NCBI GenBank assembly: GCA_017550685.1
Contig: JAFZOJ010000001.1
Coordinates: 1-64,000, forward strand
Reading direction: 5' to 3'
DNA from: Treponema sp.
GTDB taxonomy: Bacteria > Spirochaetota > Spirochaetia > Treponematales > Treponemataceae
Length of the DNA stretch: 64,000 nt
The position numbers were made by a program, and so were the translations under genes. The notes under the pieces were generated by a model. That model was given only the letters and a program-made list of their open reading frames with translations. It ran no database searches and had not been told where the DNA came from. This document shows positions 1-7,606 of this stretch, in pieces (position 1 is the stretch's first letter; each line of letters begins with the position of its first letter).

Positions 1-1
1 T

Positions 2-154
2 CCTGCAAACGGTTTCCGCCCATGCGAACGTATTGCAAAGATTGCATTGCTTCCTAACAGCTTTAAGGTTGGCGAAGAGCTTAGTGCAAAGCAGGAAATG
101 ATGCGATTTAAGATTGTTGAGAAGTATGCTGCTCTGATTGCGACTCTTTTCTAA
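2..154 (+). CDS. C-terminal end of an unidentified protein (partial)
   Basis: An open frame enters from the left edge and ends at TAA 152-154, giving about 50 residues that finish in a basic-then-hydrophobic helix. The start lies outside the window. The composition is protein-like and the frame is free of stops, but the family is not recognised; a PIG-L-type deacetylase tail is only a vague possibility. Its last 47 bases overlap, in antisense, the 3' end of the convergent permease gene, so each stop codon lies inside the other gene. Confidence 0.55.
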   Translation, partial: PANGFRPCERIAKIALLPNSFKVGEELSAKQEMMRFKIVEKYAALIATLF

Positions 155-1031
155 ACTGAAAGCGTGTTTCAGCTAAAACAACCGCAACAAAAATCAAAAT
201 ACAACCTATTCCCATACGAAAAGTCAGCTTTTCGTGTAGGAATAGCGTACTGAACAAAACCCCAAACACAGATTCAAAACTCAAAAATAATGAAGCCAGG
301 GATGACTGCACGTATTTAAGACCTATGTTCTGCAGGCAGAAGCAAAGCATTGTGCTAAAAAGGCCAAGATAACACATAGAAAGAATTACGCGCGGGTTTT
401 GTATGCCGGTAGCTGGGAAAGCTCCATCATACAGCGGTGCAAAAACCCAGCCAAGAACGGCACATACTACAAACTGTAGCAGCGTAAGGAATAAGGTGTC
501 GTCGCCCTGCTCGTTGTATTTTGCTGTCCAGATAATGTGAAGGGCATAAAAAAGTCCGCAGACGAGTGTAAGTGCGTCTCCTTTGTTCAGGCCTGCTGTG
601 TCTCCGGTGCCCAGTGCAAGCAGCCCAATACCTGTCATAGAAAGAATTGCAGCCACAAACACATACCAGCCCGGGCGCTTTTTATACAAGGCCCACGAAA
701 TGAGCGGAATCAAGATAACGTAAACTGTAGTTAAGAATGCGTTTTTACCGGCAGTAGTAAAGTCGCAGCCTATTGTCTGAGTTGTATATGCTGTAAAAAG
801 GAAAATACCTGTAAGCAGGCCGTGTCGGATGTAGCGGGCATCAAGCTGGCGCCACTTTTTAATAAAAATTAACCCCATGACAAGAGCTGCCATGGAGTAT
901 CTTATTGCGATCATATACACGGCACCAATATAGTCCAGGCTATCCTTTACAACTACAAAGGCAAAGCCCCATATTGCAGCTGTAAGGATTAAACCAAATG
1001 ATGCCAGTACAGAAGTTGCTTTACCGGTCAT
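108..1031 (-). CDS. EamA/DMT-family permease
   Basis: Inner-membrane transporter of the drug/metabolite superfamily, 307 aa. About ten hydrophobic helices form two EamA repeats (roughly residues 10-145 and 155-290), with family-like segments such as AAIWGFAFVVVK near the N-terminus and SLFLSFESVFGVLFS in the second half. The substrate cannot be told from sequence; relatives export amino acids, metabolites or nucleosides. The ATG shares its A with the TAA of glgP (TAATG), so translation is probably coupled and both genes should be on one mRNA. The hydrophilic Ser/Gln-rich tail after residue 290 is encoded where the gene overlaps the convergent partial gene. Confidence 0.85.
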   Translation of the reverse strand: MTGKATSVLASFGLILTAAIWGFAFVVVKDSLDYIGAVYMIAIRYSMAALVMGLIFIKKWRQLDARYIRHGLLTGIFLFTAYTTQTIGCDFTTAGKNAFLTTVYVILIPLISWALYKKRPGWYVFVAAILSMTGIGLLALGTGDTAGLNKGDALTLVCGLFYALHIIWTAKYNEQGDDTLFLTLLQFVVCAVLGWVFAPLYDGAFPATGIQNPRVILSMCYLGLFSTMLCFCLQNIGLKYVQSSLASLFLSFESVFGVLFSTLFLHEKLTFRMGIGCILIFVAVVLAETRFQFRKESQSEQHTSQQS

Positions 1032-3478
1032 TATTTTATAACCAGCTTTTCAAGCTTCCAGATGTCGCGGACGTAGTCTTCGATTGTGCGGTCGCTTGAG
1101 AACTTGCCGGAATTGGCGATGTTGCGCAATGCCATTTTAGCCCAATTCTTGCGGTCGGCATAAGCGGCGGCAATTTTTTCCTGAGCCTTGCAGTAAAGAT
1201 CAAAGTCGGCAAGAACATAGTAAACATCAGGACGCTGACCTTCTACACCGTAAATCAAAGAATCGTGAAGTTCCTTGAAAAGCTGATGTGTCGGATCATA
1301 AGTACCGTCTACAAGCTGGTTGATAACCTTGGCAAGTGCCGGATTGCAGTCGATGTATTCCTGTGGGTTGTATGAGTGTTCTGCTTCCATCTTCTTGATT
1401 TCTTCTGTAAGCAAACCAAATACAAAGCCGTTTTCTTTTCCTGCTTCTTCAAAGATTTCGATGTTGGCACCGTCCATAGTTCCAAGTGTCAAAGCACCGT
1501 TTACCATGAACTTCATGTTTGATGTACCCGAAGCTTCGTAGCCGGCTGTAGAAATCTGCTCTGAAACATCTGCGGCAGGGAAGATTTTTTCTGCAACAGA
1601 AACGCGGTAGTTTTCTACGAATACAACACGGATCTTTCCGCGAACACGGCGGTCGTTATTGATTCTGTCGGCAACTGTGTTAATCAATTTGATGATTGCC
1701 TTTGCACGGCGGTAACCACTTGCAGCCTTGGCACCAAAAATGAATGTGCGTGCAGGAGGGTCATAATTTGGCTCTTCTACAAGGCGGTTGTACAAGTACA
1801 TGATGTGGAGTACGTTGAGCAGCTGTCTCTTGTATTCGTGAAGACGCTTTACCTGAACATCAAAGATTGATTCAGGGTCAAGGAATTCGTTCTGTGCATG
1901 CTTAAGGTAATCTGCAAGGTCCTGCTTGTTTTCCATCTTGATTTTGATAAGCTCGTTAAGAGAAGCATCATCATCAACATATTTTTCAAGCTCCTTAAGC
2001 TTTTTCAAATCCTTTTCCCAGCCGTGACCAATACGTGTTGTAATAAAGTCGCTCAAGCGTGGGTTAGCATTCAAAAGCCAGCGGCGCTGAGTAATACCGT
2101 TTGTTTTGTTGTTGAACTTCTGAGGGTAAATTGCATACCAGTCTTTAAGCTCTGCAGTTTTCAAAAGTTCTGTATGAAGGGCAGCAACACCGTTTACGCT
2201 GAAGCAGGCATGAATTGCCATCCAGGCCATGTAAACCATGTTGTTGTGAATGATTGCCATGTGCTCGTGCTTGTAGTAATCGTTAGGGAACTTCTGACGG
2301 AGTTCAATTACAAGACGGCGGTTAATTTCTTCTACAATCTGGTAGATACGTGGGAGCAGTCCCTGGAAAATAGAGATCGGCCATTTTTCCAAAGCTTCTG
2401 CAAGGATAGTATGGTTTGTATAAGCAAAGGTGTGTGTTACAACATTCCATGCATCATCCCAGCCTACGTTGTAGTCATCCAAAAGAATGCGCATAAGCTC
2501 AGGAATTGCAACTACCGGGTGAGTATCGTTGAGCTGAATTACATGGAAATCTGCAAAATGGCTGAAGTCTGTTCCGTGGTTTGCAACATAGTGGCGTACA
2601 AGATCCTGAAGCGATGCAGAACTGAAGAAGTACTGCTGCTTAAGGCGGAGTGCCTTACCGCTTGGACCGTTATCGTTAGGATACAAAACGCGGCTGATAT
2701 TTTCTGCGCTGTTCTGGCGTTCTACTGCGCGGTTGTATTCCATGTTGTTAAAAAGCTGAAGATCAAAACCGTTAGGGCTGGAAGCCTGCCACAAGCGGAG
2801 TGTATTTACAGTTTTTGTACCGTAGCCGATTATAGGCATATCATAAGGAGTTGCAGTAACTTCCTCTGCATTTTCTATATAAAAGCGTGGCTGACCGTCC
2901 GGAGTTTTTCCGTAGCAGATGTTTCCGCCGAACTTTACTGTAACAGCAAGGTCAGAACGTTTGATTTCCCAAGGGTCGCGGTGTGCAAGCCAGTTATCAG
3001 GATATTCAACCTGGTAACCGTCTTCTACACGCTGTTCAAACATACCGTATTCATAGCGGATACCATAACCGTGTCCAGGATAATCAAGTGTTGCAAGAGA
3101 ATCCAGGAAGCAGGCAGCAAGGCGACCAAGACCACCGTTTCCAAGACCTGCATCAGGCTCTTCGTCTTCGATCATATCAAAATCGATGTTCATTTCCTGA
3201 AGAACTTCTTTTACAGAGTCTTTAATTCCTGCGTTTATAAGGTTATTGCTCAAGGCACGTCCCATAAGGAACTCTGCAGAAAGGTAATAAAGCTGCTTTA
3301 CAGGTTTTTTATCGTATTCTGCGCGGGTTGCCATCCAGTTAGGCATAATGATTTCTATTGCACTTGCAGAAACAGCATCAAAAAGGTCATGCTTGTTAGC
3401 CTGCGAAATGTCCTTTCCATACTGACGGCGCAGACGTGCAGAAAGGTTTTCCTTAAATTGTTCTTTGTTGAATTCCAT
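1031..3478 (-). CDS. glgP: Glycogen/starch phosphorylase
   Basis: Cytoplasmic PLP enzyme (GT35) releasing glucose-1-phosphate from alpha-1,4-glucan ends with phosphate. At 815 aa it matches the usual bacterial length. Visible hallmarks are the N-terminal YYLSAEFLMGR segment, the glycine-rich GLGNGGLGRLAACFLDS block, FNNKTNGITQRRW, and the PLP-lysine region EASGTSNMKFMVNG followed by GTMDGANIEI. ATG at 3476-3478 is preceded by AGGAG at good spacing. A promoter-like sequence lies about 100 bp upstream and a small palindrome sits in the leader. It is coupled to the downstream permease. Together with the stand-alone CBM48 protein at 28.6 kb it indicates that the organism stores or uses glycogen-type glucan. 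Confidence 0.97.
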   Translation of the reverse strand: MEFNKEQFKENLSARLRRQYGKDISQANKHDLFDAVSASAIEIIMPNWMATRAEYDKKPVKQLYYLSAEFLMGRALSNNLINAGIKDSVKEVLQEMNIDFDMIEDEEPDAGLGNGGLGRLAACFLDSLATLDYPGHGYGIRYEYGMFEQRVEDGYQVEYPDNWLAHRDPWEIKRSDLAVTVKFGGNICYGKTPDGQPRFYIENAEEVTATPYDMPIIGYGTKTVNTLRLWQASSPNGFDLQLFNNMEYNRAVERQNSAENISRVLYPNDNGPSGKALRLKQQYFFSSASLQDLVRHYVANHGTDFSHFADFHVIQLNDTHPVVAIPELMRILLDDYNVGWDDAWNVVTHTFAYTNHTILAEALEKWPISIFQGLLPRIYQIVEEINRRLVIELRQKFPNDYYKHEHMAIIHNNMVYMAWMAIHACFSVNGVAALHTELLKTAELKDWYAIYPQKFNNKTNGITQRRWLLNANPRLSDFITTRIGHGWEKDLKKLKELEKYVDDDASLNELIKIKMENKQDLADYLKHAQNEFLDPESIFDVQVKRLHEYKRQLLNVLHIMYLYNRLVEEPNYDPPARTFIFGAKAASGYRRAKAIIKLINTVADRINNDRRVRGKIRVVFVENYRVSVAEKIFPAADVSEQISTAGYEASGTSNMKFMVNGALTLGTMDGANIEIFEEAGKENGFVFGLLTEEIKKMEAEHSYNPQEYIDCNPALAKVINQLVDGTYDPTHQLFKELHDSLIYGVEGQRPDVYYVLADFDLYCKAQEKIAAAYADRKNWAKMALRNIANSGKFSSDRTIEDYVRDIWKLEKLVIK

Positions 3479-3504
3479 TTAAAAAGTCTCCTATTTAGTA
3501 TGAA

Positions 3505-3525
3505 ATCCTGAAATAAGTTCAGGAT
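3505..3525. repeat. Small palindrome in the glgP leader (family C)
   Basis: ATCCTGAA and TTCAGGAT form a perfect 8-bp inverted repeat with a 5-base loop, followed by GACGG. It resembles the two other palindromic repeat families in this window in size and design but has a different core, and only one copy was seen. In the glgP leader it would fold as an RNA hairpin about 27 nt before the start codon. Confidence 0.5.
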
Positions 3526-3569
3526 GACGGACTTTATTAATTTTAGTCTACTTTTTATGATGATTTAAT

Positions 3570-3598
3570 ATTTTACAGCATTATTTGTGTTCTTGCAA
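3570..3598 (-). promoter_or_regulatory. Sigma-70 type promoter of glgP
   Basis: On the minus strand TTGCAA (3593-3598) and TAAAAT (3570-3575) are separated by exactly 17 bp. Transcription would start near 3563, giving a leader of about 85 nt that carries a palindromic repeat before the AGGAG of glgP. The call rests on consensus match only. Confidence 0.5.
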
Positions 3599-3623
3599 TG
3601 TTATGTATATTATTACGAAAATG

Positions 3624-5132
3624 CTATTTGCCGACGCAGAAATTGGCAAAAATTGTTCCAAGAACATCATCCGGGGTAACCTGGCCGGTTACTTCGCCAA
3701 GGGAATCGAGTGCGTCTTCCAGATCCTGAACAACTGCATCCAAAGAATAATCCTGCTTTGCAACTTCGAGTGCATGGTTTACACGTTCAAGGGCTTCGGT
3801 TACAGAATCCTTCTGGCGTGCAGAACCAAGTCCTGCCTGAGTGCGCTCGGTAGAAAGTCCACGAGTCAGCAGGGTATATATCTGGTTATAAAGGTCTGAA
3901 AGGCCGGCACCGGTTTTGGCGGAGATTTTGCAGATAATAGATTGTCGGGTCAAGCCCGACAATGACACATTTTTGTCATCAGACAATGACACATTTTTGT
4001 CATCCGGCTTGCCCATTGTGTCATTCCCCGGCTTGACCATTGTGTCATTCCCCGGCTTGACCGGGGAATCTTTATCACATTTATTCCACACCACAATAAG
4101 CGGCACAGTGCAGTTTTCGATAAAGGCTTTGTCCTCGTCGTTCATGCCGGTATTATAATCTATTAAATACAAAACAACGTCGGCTTCGTGGACAAGGCTG
4201 CGGCTTATTTCTACACCTTTGGCTTCTATTACATCCTGGGTGTCTCTAAGACCTGCAGTATCAAAAAGCCTTACAGGAATGCCGTTTATGCCGGCCCAGC
4301 TTTCGAGCCAGTCGCGGGTGGTTCCCTCTATATCACTTACAATGGCGCGTTCTTCTTTTAAAATTGCATTGAACAAAGAAGATTTGCCTGCGTTGGTGCG
4401 GCCTGCAAGCACAACCCGGGCACCGTCCTGATAAAGCTTTTCGCCACGCCAGGATTCCACGAGTTCTGCAAGCTGTGATGAGGCTTTTTCAAGACCGCTG
4501 CAGTCAAAGGTGTCAGAAAAGTTTTCTTCATCTTCGGGATATTCAATTTCAACTTCTATTGCGGCAATTGTATCTACAATCAGTTTTTTAATGGAATCTA
4601 TATGCTCATAAAGATTACCGGCAAGTCGTCCCGCAGCATGGGAGCGAGAGTCATCTGTACGGCTGTCAATAATTTCGCGGACAGCCTCTGCCTTGGTAAG
4701 ATCTGTTTTTCCGTTGATGTATGCACGGAAGGTATACTCTCCCCTGTTTGCCTGACGGAACCCGTTGTCCAGCAAAAGCTTATGTATTGCAGTAACTACA
4801 GAAGGTCCTCCATGGCACATAATTTCTACCATGTCTTCTCCGGTGTAGGATTTAGGCGCACGGTAGACGGCACACAGAACCTCGTCAATACGATTTTTTT
4901 GTTGCCCTTCGAGAGCCTCAGGGACCACGGTTCGCTCAGGGGCCCCGAAAATCCAGCCATAAACAATGGTGTTGCCGGGAGCCTCAAGCAGGGCGCGCGG
5001 GCGGGAAAAAATTTTACTTACAAGCTCAATGCATCCTTTGCCGGATGCACGAACTATGCCTAATGCGGCGGGAGCCAGAGCTGTTGCAATAGAAGCAATT
5101 GGTTCTTCGGGAGTGTATTGATTCAGTGCCAT
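3624..5132 (-). CDS. mnmE: tRNA uridine-5-carboxymethylaminomethyl modification GTPase MnmE
   Basis: With MnmG this GTPase modifies U34 of several tRNAs in the cytoplasm. An N-terminal tetrahydrofolate-binding domain contains SYTGEDMVEIMCHGG. The GTPase domain has G1 GRTNAGKSSLF, G2 GTTRD, G3 DTAGL, G4 NKCD and G5 SAKTGAG, and the C-terminus ends in the conserved FCVGK with the catalytic cysteine. At 502 aa it is about 45-50 residues longer than usual. The excess is two repeat-derived insertions, at about residues 62-76 (before the KSYTGED region) and about 353-397 (between G4 and G5). All core motifs are intact, so it is probably functional. Only 2 bp separate its ATG from the stop of the DUF4015 gene upstream, implying cotranscription. 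Confidence 0.96.
   Translation of the reverse strand: MALNQYTPEEPIASIATALAPAALGIVRASGKGCIELVSKIFSRPRALLEAPGNTIVYGWIFGAPERTVVPEALEGQQKNRIDEVLCAVYRAPKSYTGEDMVEIMCHGGPSVVTAIHKLLLDNGFRQANRGEYTFRAYINGKTDLTKAEAVREIIDSRTDDSRSHAAGRLAGNLYEHIDSIKKLIVDTIAAIEVEIEYPEDEENFSDTFDCSGLEKASSQLAELVESWRGEKLYQDGARVVLAGRTNAGKSSLFNAILKEERAIVSDIEGTTRDWLESWAGINGIPVRLFDTAGLRDTQDVIEAKGVEISRSLVHEADVVLYLIDYNTGMNDEDKAFIENCTVPLIVVWNKCDKDSPVKPGNDTMVKPGNDTMGKPDDKNVSLSDDKNVSLSGLTRQSIICKISAKTGAGLSDLYNQIYTLLTRGLSTERTQAGLGSARQKDSVTEALERVNHALEVAKQDYSLDAVVQDLEDALDSLGEVTGQVTPDDVLGTIFANFCVGK
3940..4075. repeat. Family A palindromic repeat cluster inside mnmE
   Basis: A compound block built from a palindrome with arms TTGTCGGG/CCCGACAA (copy at 3940-3968), two short GACAATGACACA-type pieces, and two copies of a CCCCGGCTTGACC/ATTGTGTCATT unit ending in another palindrome CCCCGG/CCGGGG. 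The whole block stays in frame, and on the minus strand it encodes alternating KPGNDT and DDKNVSLS peptides inside the MnmE GTPase domain. Related copies occur at 7547-7605, 35886-35912 and 38713-38741. Confidence 0.85.
4905..4945. repeat. Family B repeat inside mnmE
   Basis: Contains CCCTTCGAGAGCCTCAGGGACC, given here only as its core CTTCGAGAGCCTCAGGG, followed by a second GCTCAGGGGCCC half. In the MnmE frame it encodes a VVPEALEG-type peptide in the N-terminal domain. Other copies are near 25020, 37652, 37870 and 43245. Confidence 0.75.
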
Positions 5133-5134
5133 AA

Positions 5135-7504
5135 TTAATTATGATACCGTTTTACACTCGTGTTTTGCAATAAAGGAGAATAATAAGAGTCGTCATCTTC
5201 GGCATAAAGGTTTAAGATGCTGTCCAGAATTGACAGATCTGTATCCTGGCCGTAAGAAGGAAGCGGCTTCATTGTTGTGCCTATTGCAGGCTTTTTAAAT
5301 TCCCAGGAAGATTCAGGTGCAGTACCTGTAAAGGTTTCGGTATCAGTTACATCGCGCGGAGTAACTCCATATTCTCCGGAGTTGTTCCAGCACATATAAC
5401 CGCGGTTGATTGAATCGCGTACACCAAAAAATTCCTTGCGGATATAATCTTCATCATAATACTGGCGGTCGTAGCTTACACCCATATAAAAGGACTGAAC
5501 CCATGGGCGGATAAGCGAACGGTTGCGTGCCATAATTGTATTGCGGAACGAACCATAGTAATAGATTCTGTAAGTGCGGTCTGCATACGGAGCATGATTT
5601 AAGAAGGTCTGCTCAAAATGACTTGGGTAGAACATAGGTCCTATTACGTCAACATATTCGCAAAGCATTTCTACATCCTGACCGGTTCTGGTTCCACTGC
5701 GGTACCAGCCGTTTGCACCGTAAATATCTATACCAATTGGTGCATTAATATTTTCGCGTGCATAAGACAGGAACGAAATAAGGGCACTTTCCATATCCAT
5801 GCCGTTACTCTTCCAGCGGTACTGGGCATTTGCACGGTTATCTCCATCGGTCGGGAAACGGATATAATCAAACTGAATTTCATCAAAGCCGCGGGAAATT
5901 AATTCTTTGGCAACGGCAATATTATATTCCCAAACTTCTTCTGAATACGGGTCTACCCAATTTTCATCATAATAAATAGGTTTGTTTCCGGTAACGTTTC
6001 CTTCTTCGTCAAGGATTGGTTCATATTCTTTAATACCGGTCCAGACTGTATTATACTTTTTGTCCCAAACAGCATATTTACCTTTCTGATATTTTGTAAG
6101 CGAGCGGTCCTTGAACGTAACGATTCGGGCGATAAGATAGATATTGTCCTTTTTGAATTCTTCGATGAACTGTTCAAGGTTTACTGCATAGGTAGAAACA
6201 GTTCCTTTTTCCAGAACAAGAGGATCCTTGGTCTGGTAACGCAAAAATCCGTAATCGTCCTTCATGTCTATTACAAGGGCATTCATATTACGGTCTTTTA
6301 CAGCCTTTTTGAATTTTGCAATACCTTCTGAATTACGGCACTGGTAGGCAGAAGCATAAATTGCTTTTTTACCATTTGCCTTTTCTGCATAAGGTGTATT
6401 GATTGAACCCGGATACAAAAGCCAAAGCTCATTAAGAAGGATTCCCTTTGAAAAACCGCTGCGGCTCTGAGGAATCCATGCGGTATTTATCATACCTGGA
6501 ACAGCAGAAAAAGCCTTGTTCCAGTCTGTAAACTGAACAGGAGTTCCCGGGCTTGTAAGCGAGTTCATATCAATGGCGCCGATTCCTTCCAGATGTGTGT
6601 ACACCAGAACATCGTTAATTGTTGTAAGCCCGTCAAAGGAATCTACAGGCTCAGTCCCACGGTATAAAAGCTCACCCTTTTTTTCTTCCCAGTTAAATCT
6701 GTAAAGGCATGGAAGATAGCTTTGCGAAAGATAAAGCTCTGTATATAAGCTTCCGTCCGATTTTGTACGTACGATAGGAAGAATATCTGCAATTTCGTCC
6801 GGAGAAGAAAGCGACTGCATCTTAATAAAGCCGTCTTCTACATCGTTCCATTTGGCTTTTGGATTATCTGGATAAATATAGGAAAGGCCGAGAATAGGAT
6901 GCGACATAAATACAACCGACTCTCCGTTCATGGTTGCAACTGCTACAGCTTTAATGCCGGCAGTTTTAAGGCTCATGGAACCTAAAGATTTCCAGCTGTT
7001 ACCGCCGTCGCTTGTATAATAAACACTGTCCTTGGTGGCAGTAACCATTTCTTTTGAATTGAGCGGATTAATACACAAATCCTTGAGCTCCTGAATCTGC
7101 TGAACCAGGGTTGTGTTTGTTCCGTCATATTTTTTTATTGTAAGAAAAGGAAGTCCGTTGTCTTTTTCTGTATAGGTTTTAAAGTCCGAAGTAAAAAAGA
7201 TTCCCTTTTTGGTGCGCAAAAACCAGCCGTCCTTTGGCTGACCGTTTTCTCCCGGCACATTTACATGCACCAGCTGATCTACACGTGCTTCTGTCCACAA
7301 CGGAAAAACATTATTAGAAGAAGTAACCTTATAAAGGCCGTTATCCGAACCAACGAGAAAAATATCTGAATCCGCTGTTGAATCTGCAGACGGAGCTGTT
7401 TTAGCTTTACCAGGAAGCTGATACAAAGGTTTTGCATTTTGTGCATACGCAATACTAAACGGCATGCACAAAACCAACATTATCGTAATGAGAAAATTTT
7501 TCAT
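5135..7504 (-). CDS. Putative glycoside hydrolase, DUF4015 family, exported
   Basis: An 789-aa exported protein. ATG 7504 begins a clear signal peptide (MKNFLITIMLVLCMPFSIAYA). A longer frame to 7564 exists but would start inside a palindromic repeat and precede the signal peptide, so it is rejected. About residues 30-370 look like a beta-propeller or sensor region with repeated SDxGLYK/YYTSDGGNSW motifs. About residues 375-700 form the DUF4015 TIM-barrel-like domain: ALVIDMKDDYG, YLIARIVTFKD, GFDEIQFDYIRFPTDG, IGIDIYGANGW and DVIGPMFYPSHF, with the conserved acidic residues expected for the family. The substrate is unknown; relatives are assigned to the GH13-like superfamily by fold. Its stop lies 2 bp before mnmE. 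Confidence 0.82.
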   Translation of the reverse strand: MKNFLITIMLVLCMPFSIAYAQNAKPLYQLPGKAKTAPSADSTADSDIFLVGSDNGLYKVTSSNNVFPLWTEARVDQLVHVNVPGENGQPKDGWFLRTKKGIFFTSDFKTYTEKDNGLPFLTIKKYDGTNTTLVQQIQELKDLCINPLNSKEMVTATKDSVYYTSDGGNSWKSLGSMSLKTAGIKAVAVATMNGESVVFMSHPILGLSYIYPDNPKAKWNDVEDGFIKMQSLSSPDEIADILPIVRTKSDGSLYTELYLSQSYLPCLYRFNWEEKKGELLYRGTEPVDSFDGLTTINDVLVYTHLEGIGAIDMNSLTSPGTPVQFTDWNKAFSAVPGMINTAWIPQSRSGFSKGILLNELWLLYPGSINTPYAEKANGKKAIYASAYQCRNSEGIAKFKKAVKDRNMNALVIDMKDDYGFLRYQTKDPLVLEKGTVSTYAVNLEQFIEEFKKDNIYLIARIVTFKDRSLTKYQKGKYAVWDKKYNTVWTGIKEYEPILDEEGNVTGNKPIYYDENWVDPYSEEVWEYNIAVAKELISRGFDEIQFDYIRFPTDGDNRANAQYRWKSNGMDMESALISFLSYARENINAPIGIDIYGANGWYRSGTRTGQDVEMLCEYVDVIGPMFYPSHFEQTFLNHAPYADRTYRIYYYGSFRNTIMARNRSLIRPWVQSFYMGVSYDRQYYDEDYIRKEFFGVRDSINRGYMCWNNSGEYGVTPRDVTDTETFTGTAPESSWEFKKPAIGTTMKPLPSYGQDTDLSILDSILNLYAEDDDSYYSPLLQNTSVKRYHN

Positions 7505-7546
7505 ACTTTGATTATCGGCAAGATTGAGTGTGAAATTTAAAAAAAA

Positions 7547-7605
7547 GATTCCCGTGTCAAGCACGGGAATGACATAGTGTCATTGTCGGGCTTGACCCGA
7601 CAATC
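7547..7605. repeat. Two family A palindromes, head to head
   Basis: A CCCGTG/CACGGG palindrome flanked by GATT and GAATGACA is followed by a mirror-image copy with arms TTGTCGGG/CCCGACAA, the two joined through TGTCA. The block fills the space between the HD-GYP-like gene (stop at 7607) and the DUF4015 gene, and may form a strong RNA structure that separates or dampens expression of the two halves of the operon. Confidence 0.75.
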
Positions 7606-7606
7606 T

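Noticed and set aside
1898..3511. 537-codon plus-strand open frame opposite glgP
   Set aside because: It is fully antisense to a gene with strong family motifs, has no ribosome site or domain pattern, and has the Cys/Lys/Val-rich composition expected of a mirror frame.
7505..7564. Upstream start for the DUF4015 gene
   Set aside because: It would place a leader through a palindromic repeat and before an excellent signal peptide starting at 7504.
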